A program made the translations under genes and the position numbers. DNA of 64,000 nucleotides, from NCBI GenBank assembly GCA_945910005.1, contig OX246740.1:45666014-45730013 (forward strand), written 5' to 3'. The notes beneath the pieces are model-generated. The model saw only the letters and a program-made list of their open reading frames with translations. It searched no databases and was not told the DNA's origin. This document shows, piece by piece, positions 12,801 through 64,000 of this stretch (the first letter of the stretch is position 1; every line of letters starts with the position of its first letter). Origin of the DNA: Isoperla grammatica (Eukaryota; Arthropoda; Insecta; Plecoptera; Perlodidae).

Positions 12801-14860
12801 GATATGTTATTAAAAGATTTATTGTGAACCTAGTTAGCAGAATTTATTCGTGTTGGTTTATTTATCCACGCCTGTCCATCCCTTCAACGGAGAGAATAAA
12901 AAAGTTTGGAAAGACGATTATTTTATTGAACTTTCTTGGGTTTTTGGTACTGTACTGTAGGTTGTTGTTGTACACTGTAGTTCACGACCACAGCCGGTGG
13001 TTGTGTTGCAAAAGTTGTGGGGACCATTAACGGCAACGGGTACCTCGCAATGTTAAACCACTCATTATTGAAATCTCGAGAATGCTCAAGATATTGAAAA
13101 AGTGATTATTTTCTTACTCAAGATTTGGTTTTGAATCGGCTAAGCATTTAATTTAAAAAAAAAACTAAAATGTTGAAATTATCATGATTGTTACTTATTT
13201 TTGTTCTTAATTTATTAAATAATTTGTATAGTTTCAGTTACAGATATAACAATCATAATATTTGAAGGTTGATCAATTATTATTAATTGTTTAGCTGATC
13301 GATTCAATACCCAATCTCAGGTAAGAATCATGTTTTCAAGGTTTAGAAGCGTTCTCCAGATATCAATAAAAGAAACTATTGAAGCGAGTTCGGTCTGCTG
13401 TACCCTGAAAACAGTGAACAAATATGATGACTATAATACGGTTAAGTAACTTCTAAATTTAAATCACTTTCCCATTATCTTTTGGGCAAACGGTATTGAT
13501 CCGTGGCAGTAGATTTTGGTCGTGCTATTTAAATGTCATGCAGTGTCTTTTATCTAAGATCCAGTTTGATTAATTGTTCGGTTTTTGTAATTATGAGTGG
13601 GGGTGTGTTAAAAAAATCAAGTTTAATATTCGGCACTACTGGGTGCATTCTGGTGGCAAGAAAATGAACTATAATGAGGATGAGTCTTACCGTTAGTTAT
13701 TGTTGATTGTTGTTTTATCATGATGGCACAAAAAGGTTGTTGCTTTTGTCAATTTGTTAGCTTGAGAGTCCACTCCAATACTATGCTACGAACTTATAAC
13801 TATGTGCGTGTATAAGAAAAATGAAGATGGTCTAAAATTGTGTACAACACAAATTAAATGAAAGCACTTGATGTGAATATGATTGGTGGGTTTTGAATCG
13901 AAGTAAGGAGGAATCCTATTTTTTTATCGTGTTTTCCAGTTTTGAATGATGGCGAACATACTGATCAGATCATCAAAATTACAGTTTCAAAATTGAGGCT
14001 CAAATATGAAAACGACTCGATGAAATCAGGAATTTGACAGAACGTGAACCAACATAGATGGCTTTTCAACTAGATGGCATCCGCATATCCCGGTGAATTT
14101 CTCTAATTGTAGGTAAGGAGAAAAAGATGTTCTAGTGTGTATTGAATTAATTTTTTGTTTACAACAATGTCCTCTATTTTCAGTAAATACAATGCCTATA
14201 ATGCACCGCAATGAGACGACCAACTGTATTCATGACCTCATGAATGAATACTATACAATGTTTGTGAAGTGTTACATTACTGCTTCTAGTTTCATTTGAT
14301 GTATTTGAGTGTATAAATGTAATGCAGCCAACAAGTGACCAAAAGTTCTTCATTACATTAATAAACATTACGCTAAATTTATTTGAATATATTTTACACG
14401 CTAACACTTCTCTGCATTCTTAATTAACTTAAACGTTCGTTATGTATTTTATTTTTATAGACCAATAATTTAAAAAATCTCGTTCTTTTGAAGGGAATTA
14501 TTTATTATAATTAATTTGTCTAGTTGGTATGATGCTTAAAATCCACCGTTTATGTGTTTATAGCTTATAAATAGCAATAGAAAGTATTATGTTGGTGTGT
14601 TTATTATTCTTAATGCTGTAAAACACTATTGATGATTAGCCACTTCCATTTAATTGTTTAAACGAGTTCTTAAACACTTTATTAGAGGTTATTTAACTGA
14701 CTTACTTCAGGTAGCCCGAAAACTGTTCACATGTCTTCTGCTTTTTACCATATAATATTATAACAACCCATCTTTAATCCAATTTCGTTGCTGTAGCGAT
14801 TACGTATCTATTACTTGCGTGGATTATAACTTAATAATTGTTTATTTTCTAAATTGGATG
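12801..14860. other. Intergenic stretch
   Basis: AT-rich sequence. Short open frames at 12824-13030, 14026-14223 and 14180-14407 have no recognisable domains or splice context. Nothing else is seen. Confidence 0.5.
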
Positions 14861-15050
14861 TATTATTATTGTTATTATATTATACTACAATAATTACTAA
14901 TATTATTACTGTATTGTGTATATTATATTATTCTGTATTAATTTTTAAATTTTTTCTGATGACCTCACAACTTAATTAATACAGAATAATATAATATACA
15001 CAATAGAGTAATAATATTAGTAATTATTGTAGTATAATAATAACAATAAA
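14861..15050. repeat. AT-rich palindrome (~190 bp)
   Basis: TATTATTATTGTTATTATAT...ACTACAATAATTACTAATATTATTAC...TATATTATATTATTCTGTATTAA is repeated in inverted order after a loop of about 40 bp (GACCTCACAACTTAATTAATACAG...). The arms are about 75 bp with few mismatches. It is a foldback MITE or a cruciform-prone sequence. Confidence 0.8.
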
Positions 15051-15699
15051 AATGATTAACAATTCGGTCTTCTAATCCTAGTTGTAGATGTCTCCATAGC
15101 AACGAAATTATTATTTTTATTATTTATAATAATAATGTAGTAAGTTCGACAAAATAATATGACCCACGTTGTAAAAAGAGTAATTTGGAAAAGTATGTGT
15201 ATGGGCTGGGTAAAGGTATTTTCTAAGGACGGCCACTTTATTAAAGGCTATGACTGAGGAAAATCTCTAGTCAGGATTACCGATGGCGGGAATCATATGC
15301 CTAAACGCTCGTTATTGGAGTCGGTGTACTAACAGTTATCCATTTCTATCGGTATGAATACAAAAGACGAAACAGCACACGAAATAATTTCACCAAAAAG
15401 TGAGTTGTCTTATCACAATAACCATCGAAGTGTTCACGAAAAAGCGCAAGTGGAAACATACCTAATTCATTTCTCTAACTCTTCATCGATAATAGATTAG
15501 CATATTATGCGTGCTTTTTTTTATAGCTAATTACTGGATTAATGGTATGACTTTCCCTGTCGCTATCGCGTCGGTGTAACCGCGAAAGTAGTAATTAGGT
15601 ACGAATTGACCGCTAGGCGCAGGGATACAGGTTAAAACAGCGCGAAATTATCCTTTTAAAAAATAATGTCTCAACCATGCTACGTCATATACACGCTGT

Positions 15700-16195
15700 G
15701 GCTTCATACAAATTCTACGACTGAAATAATAATATTTCTACTTAAATTTTAATTAAGTAACCTATGGATAGTAACAAGAATTAAATATGATTCTATGTGT
15801 ATAAATTGGTTAAGTTATCTGTTTGAAATTATTCGTGCAGTCTTTTGGGACAATTTTACCCTATAATAAATACATTTGTTTATCATTCTATTATAAATGT
15901 TATAATATATCACGAAATGATGTTATTCATATATATTTGGATGGCTTCATGCAAACACTACGACTGAAATACTAATATTTCTACTGACATTTTAATTAAG
16001 TAACCCGATGGAAAGTAACATAAGAACTAAATATGATTCTATGTGTATAAATTGTTTATCAGTTTGAAATTATTCATGCAGTTCTGAGACAATTTAACCG
16101 TATAGCACTGCCTATAGTAAATACATTTGTTAATTATTATATTCTATGTTATAATATATCACGAAATTATGTTATTTATATATATTTGGTGGGAG
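15700..16195. repeat. Two-copy tandem duplication, ~245 bp unit
   Basis: 15700-15942 and 15943-16190 are diverged direct copies. They share ATGGCTTCAT-CAAA, TACGACTGAAAT, TTAATTAAGTAACC, AAATATGATTCTATGTGTATAAATTG, TTTGAAATTATTC-TGCAGT and a TATAATATATCACGAAAT...ATATATATTTGG end. Confidence 0.85.
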
Positions 16196-16332
16196 GAAAA
16201 GAGAGTGAGTTTGAAGAGGACATGACAGGCCTGGCAAGCCGGTGATAGGAGCTCTTGAAGTGCCCTAGAATCCTGGTGGCTATAGCCACCCCCTGACCTA
16301 ACTTAAGTTGGACTCAGGAGCCAGATATATAT
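16191..16332. repeat. Unclassified ~140 bp GC-richer insertion between ATATATTTGG repeats
   Basis: A block starting TGGGAGGAAAAGAGAGTGAG and ending GGACTCAGGAGCCAG is bounded on both sides by ATATATATATTTGG. It includes the palindrome GGTGGCTATAGCCACC. It looks like an insertion with a target duplication, but I cannot assign it to a family. Confidence 0.4.
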
Positions 16333-16722
16333 ATATTTGGATCGTATTGATGGCTAAACTATTGCATTAGATGCATACGATCATAAGTCCGCTTACTTAT
16401 GTGACAACTACCCAAAAGTAATGTTTTTTTGTTCACATATTATTATTATTATTATTATTTAACTCCATAACATTCAAACATTGCCATTCACATGTGTACA
16501 TGAAGTAGGTACCGAACAACAAAACTATTTGAACGAGTAGAGAGTAATTGTTGTGTTTACATGTAATTAGTAATCAGAACGCACATTCTGATTGGAATAT
16601 AAGAAATATTTAGCATAAGTAGGTGATGCTCACAAAACTCGTCATATTTCTATATAATGTAACGTTCTTGAGAAAGTATGATAAGCATCGATATTCTCCC
16701 GTGGTTTTGGTTTGGAAAAAGT

Positions 16723-16928
16723 CACTCAATAAATTCAAAGTTGTTCTGAATCGGCCTTGTTGATTGTGGCATTTTTTGTCCACTGGTGTTCGCACTGTCC
16801 AATCACAGTCCTTCATATATTTCACATTTGCAAATATGTCGATCTTTGATTGGTTATCGCTCACTCGTCGATGGTGTTTGGAGTCAACAGGGTTGGTTTA
16901 GTCGCTTTAAATTAAAGTGCCCCACTAA
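16723..16928. mobile_element. Dispersed repeat family R1, copy A (truncated)
   Basis: CACTCAATAAATTCAAAG, CTGAATCGGCCTTGTTGATT, TTCGCACTGTCCAATCAC, GATCTTTGATTGGTTATCGC and TCACTCGTCGATGGTGTT...CAGGGTTGGTTTAGTC are shared with copies at 33459-33750 and (inverted) 42233-42534. This copy lacks the first ~35 bp and the last ~60 bp of the other two. Confidence 0.85.
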
Positions 16929-16931
16929 AAA

Positions 16932-18160
16932 TAATTTTTGTTACTAAATCTGAATTTTTTATGTTTTTTTATTTTTTATTATATTCGGACCGTACAATTA
17001 ACTGGAGCGCAATGATATATCAGAAACAATTATTAATGTGACTGTAATTTATGTTTGATCTGAATTTTTACTGTAGCGCGAACTAATTGTAATAGTAAAT
17101 GAGTGATTCGGTATCTGCGCTTGGTTGGCCTTGATTCTACCGCGCATAGTTCGCCCGGCTACACCGACGCCTCGAACTTTTATTTCTATTATTTAATATA
17201 TTGCATTTCGACTTGATTTTATTTTATTTAATTCCTCAATTATTTTTTCCTGTTCTTGATTTTTTTTATAGTACAGTAGTTTGTTTTGTTTTTGTTGTTA
17301 TTGTTATCTATCATTTCATTATTATTTATTGTTTGCATATAGCCTAGTTTTATTTAAGGTCCTCCTTTGTAAATCGTTTTTATAACTGAATAGGATAGAC
17401 ATTAAATAAATAAATAAACCAGCGAGTTATTTTGTATGCGCTGTTGTGTATGGGCGCGTTGCAGTGGGGCGCGCATCTCATCTTGAGTTTATCGGTGTCG
17501 CAATCGTACATTTTTCATGCTAAATCATTACGACATTACGATTTTATTGCGAACAGCGCCATAAGAGCCATGTAAGTTAACTTTTCGACGGTTTCCGGAT
17601 TGCGATTGCAATTCCGATACCGACAATTTGTGGTTGAGGTTTTCCCTCGTAGCTGAAGTGGGGTCTTGTCGAGTTTCTTCATCCTGTGAAAAGCCTTCGT
17701 GCAACGACGAGGGCAATCGTGTCGTCGATACTTACTTAAGTGAATCATTATCCAACAATGACTTTCCTTCTTACATAACACCTTGAGGTGACTGTTTTGT
17801 GTTAACGAACTGTTAGTCGGGTCGTTTGTGGTCGGTGCGGTTCGGTTCTTAGCCGTAACCCATCGTGTTGGTCAACCTCTCTTCGCTCTCTATCGTCGTC
17901 ATTGCTCCGTGCTTTATGCTGGACTAAGAATGTTTGACAAATTGCCCAGACATATTAAAAATATTTTAAAAAATGTTTAGTCTGAAAGCTACAAAATATA
18001 TTCGAACATCAATTTTTACAACTAGAAATAATAATTAATAGTATACACTGTGTGTATTTGGATGTACGACGTAACGACAATAATAGTTGGTGAAGCTATA
18101 AATAAATACAATCTTCTTATCTTACCTTATTAAAAACGGAAACTTAGTAGAACAGGTATA
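16932..18160. other. Intergenic stretch
   Basis: Overlapping minus-strand open frames at 17528-17781 lack recognisable motifs and splice context. No gene or element is identified. Confidence 0.5.
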
Positions 18161-18167
18161 ACAAATG

Positions 18168-18433
18168 TGTAATTAAAAATATAGAACTATACACTGATCC
18201 TTGTCAATTAAAATAATTCTAAAAAAACGCAATATTTCGAGAGCTAATCAGCTCTCTTCAACAGGCAACCGTCTACTACCAAGAGACCATTGACAGCTAA
18301 TGTCATGTATGGTCTTTTGGTAGTAGACGGTTGCCTGTTGAAGAGAGCTGATTAGCTCTCGAAATATTGCGTCGTTTTAGAATTATTTTAATTGACAAGG
18401 ATCAGTGTATAGTTCTATATTTTTAATTACACT
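18168..18433. mobile_element. 266 bp near-perfect palindrome with hammerhead-like core (Penelope-like remnant?)
   Basis: The arms (about 18168-18288 and 18311-18433) are nearly perfect inverted copies around TTGACAGCTAATGTCATGTAT. The loop itself contains TGACA/TGTCA. Reading the right arm on the plus strand: CTGTTGA, a perfect 7 bp stem (GAGAGCT-GATT-AGCTCTC), GAAA, then GCGTC. This is the CUGANGA-stem-GAAA layout of a hammerhead ribozyme with A6 replaced by U. The two arms read as the same terminus facing head to head, as in Penelope-like inverted ends. Confidence 0.6.
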
Positions 18434-19834
18434 TATCTTACCTTATCTTTAGAGCCCCGGTTTCGAATATCGATACATCACATTTAAATTGATATCTACT
18501 ATCAGGGTTGTAGTCGAGGGACACGAGAGGACGAGCCGTGTCCCTCGGCCACACGATCGTGTCCCTATCCTATAATGAGTATATTTCAAATCTTGTACAG
18601 TTATAATTAATAATGAAGCATAAAATAATATAAATTAAAATACTAACATGAGATCAGTACTGTAGCTATATAATTTCGATGCGATATATCAGAAATATTA
18701 GTCGCGGGGGGGGGGGGATTCAAATGGTACATTTAGACGGTGTGTCCCCCTTGCACAATCTTTATGACTACATCCCTGTCTACTGTAATATTATGTCATT
18801 TTCAAAATCATGTGATCAAGTTGATCTATCCCCACGCTAAAAAGTCTAATGGTGCCAACTTAATTGTATACTTCTCTCATTACTACCATCTAACTAAAAC
18901 AGCTGTCCATCATAAGAGATGATTAACTACCTTCGGTTGGTTACCTGGAACAGCGGTCATGGCCAACTAGGCGTGTGTGTGAAGGAACGCCAGGAATCGG
19001 TTGACTTTCGTCCGAAACAGCGTGCACGAAAAGGGCGTTAGACAAGGCTCTGAGGTCGGTATGCGACTACTTACGTTGGGACTGGTATATAAGTATTTCT
19101 TGGCGTTTATTGGTTTGTGAAGGAAGTATACTAGACACGAAAAATGATTACGAACGTAAACAAATAATTAATTTCTCAACTTTCAATTAATTATTGATGC
19201 AGTAGCAATCATTTTGGTATTTTTTTAAAGATGACACAACTTTATGTTTTTGATTTTTTTTAGGTTATTCAACTTTAAGAAGGTTCTTTTATTTTTTATT
19301 TTTTTATACTCCAAAATTAAATTACACCTTCAAATTGAACAAATAACGAAAACATCAAAAAACATAAAATTCGTCATCTTTACAAATACCATCAGTTTTA
19401 AATAGCGCCATTGATGATTTAACAATAAAATAAGTAACAACAATGAACAATTGGCAGCTAACCTCCTCCCCATAATAGTTTATTTTCTTGCCACCCCACC
19501 AGAATATAGTCTATTTTGAGTGGTCAACGGCGTTTGCTCCAAAATCACAGTTTACATAATTTTGAATGCCGAATACATTCCAGAAAATAAATAAAAACAG
19601 CCCGAATCGGTACTCGAACCCCGTCGGCTCTGTTTCGATAAAACGGCCCTAATCGATTTTCCGAAGCGGCGGCGTTTTAGAAAGTGGCGCGCGCAGGTGG
19701 ACGGTGTAGGTGGGCGAGCTATACATCGCAGCGCTCGACTAACCAGAGACCGCGAAAGTTGTTTAGTTCGAATCCAGACACGGTCAAAGAAACATCGGTG
19801 ATACATTCGGTCGGTCCTTCAAGTAAATGTCGAC
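18434..19834. other. 5' flank of the GYTG-repeat gene
   Basis: Mostly non-coding, with a G10 run at 18704-18717. On the minus strand, 19600-19790 carries two tRNA T-arm-like strings (GGGGTTCGAGTACC and, on the plus strand, AGTTCGAATCC) and a TGGTTAGTCGAGCGC A-box-like string. They are too far apart or in the wrong order for a tRNA, so this is possibly SINE debris. The promoter of the gene starting at 19835 should lie here, but I see no TATA box I would defend. Confidence 0.35.
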
Positions 19835-63537
<43,703 letters not shown>

Positions 63538-63566
63538 GTATAGTAAAGTATAGTATAGTATAGTAG

Positions 63567-63722
63567 TTGAGAAACTGTAAGAATGACGGCCCCCTCCATA
63601 TTCCCTCCACGGCTACCCGACCCCCCTCAACTCCGTGACAACCTGACAAAATGAGATACGTAACTGAAAATCAGTTGTTCAGTTTGGAGGGGGCCGTCAT
63701 TCTTACAGTTTCTCAACTATAT
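63567..63722. repeat. Inverted repeat in the intron after exon 5
   Basis: GAGAAACTGTAAGAATGACGGCCCCCTCC (63569-63597) is perfectly inverted as GGAGGGGGCCGTCATTCTTACAGTTTCTC (63686-63714). TATAGTATAGTATAGTA flanks the left arm and TATATAGTATAGTA the right. It is a foldback element, about 150 bp. From 63723 to the window end I see nothing. Confidence 0.85.
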
Positions 63723-64000
63723 AGTATAGTATTTTTGATTAATCCATGTTTTTTACATAATATTAAGTATACGATGTTGAACAAAATGACAACTCCTCAT
63801 AACATAGTATTCCATCTTAAAAACAAAACAAAAACAATGAATTAAAATGAACATTGAATAATTAATGTTGAATTATTAAACATTAAGGCCTAACAATAAT
63901 CCAAGACACAACCACATTCACAGGCATCCACCTGTTGTCTTTATTTTTGAACTAGGCCACAATTTGTATTTGTTTAATATGCATTGGTATAATTAAGCTT

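Noticed and set aside
19600..19790. tRNA gene upstream of the GYTG-repeat gene
   Set aside because: The A-box and B-box-like strings are wrongly spaced and on different strands, and no cloverleaf can be drawn.

Overview
This is a window of animal nuclear DNA. It is AT-rich and contains spliced genes with GT-AG introns, canonical AATAAA signals, many microsatellites, foldback MITEs and other transposon debris. The scattered AGGCCTA-rich intergenic sequence, Penelope-type hammerhead motifs and a four-repeat cyclic-nucleotide-gated channel gene suggest a marine invertebrate deuterostome, most likely an echinoderm. That assignment is an inference and no marker gene proves it.

Layout. 1-1170 is a ~175 bp tandem satellite. 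1.2-8.2 kb is non-coding with several foldback or terminal-inverted-repeat elements. 8237-11586 (+) is a complete six-exon TMBIM4 / Lifeguard-4 gene (245 aa). 12-19.8 kb is non-coding, with palindromes, a tandem duplication and a 266 bp near-perfect palindrome. From 19835 to beyond the window end (+) runs a 5'-complete, 3'-incomplete gene for a GYTG-repeat (DUF2475/CIMIP2-SPMIP5-like) ciliary or sperm microtubule inner protein. Its exon 1 lies at 19835-19905 and exons 2-5 at 58748-63537, so intron 1 is 38.8 kb.

Two further genes sit inside that intron. The first is an intronless 2112-aa pseudo-tetrameric cyclic-nucleotide-gated channel on the minus strand (27050-33388). Its four pore loops all lack the usual GYG/GFG filter. 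The second is a small three-exon plus-strand gene (50597-56452) predicted to encode a 61-aa basic, alanine-rich protein I do not recognise. The rest of the intron holds a 2.0 kb hAT element with a perfect 8 bp target-site duplication and a nested MITE, long AAT microsatellites, a GTAAGGC minisatellite, and about 12 kb of a complex modular repeat array (43.4-50.1 and 51.2-56.4 kb).

Penelope-like hammerhead ribozyme motifs occur at about 21.62-21.66 kb (well formed), 56.72-56.75 kb (minus strand) and 56.90-56.99 kb (palindromic pair). Degenerate versions occur at 18.2-18.4 and 42.03 kb.

How the genes relate. TMBIM4 is a housekeeping Golgi/ER anti-apoptotic membrane protein and has no evident link to the others. 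The channel lies antisense inside the intron of a flagellar-type gene. Four-repeat CNG channels of sea urchins are sperm flagellar channels, so a shared ciliary or sperm expression domain is a plausible but untested idea.
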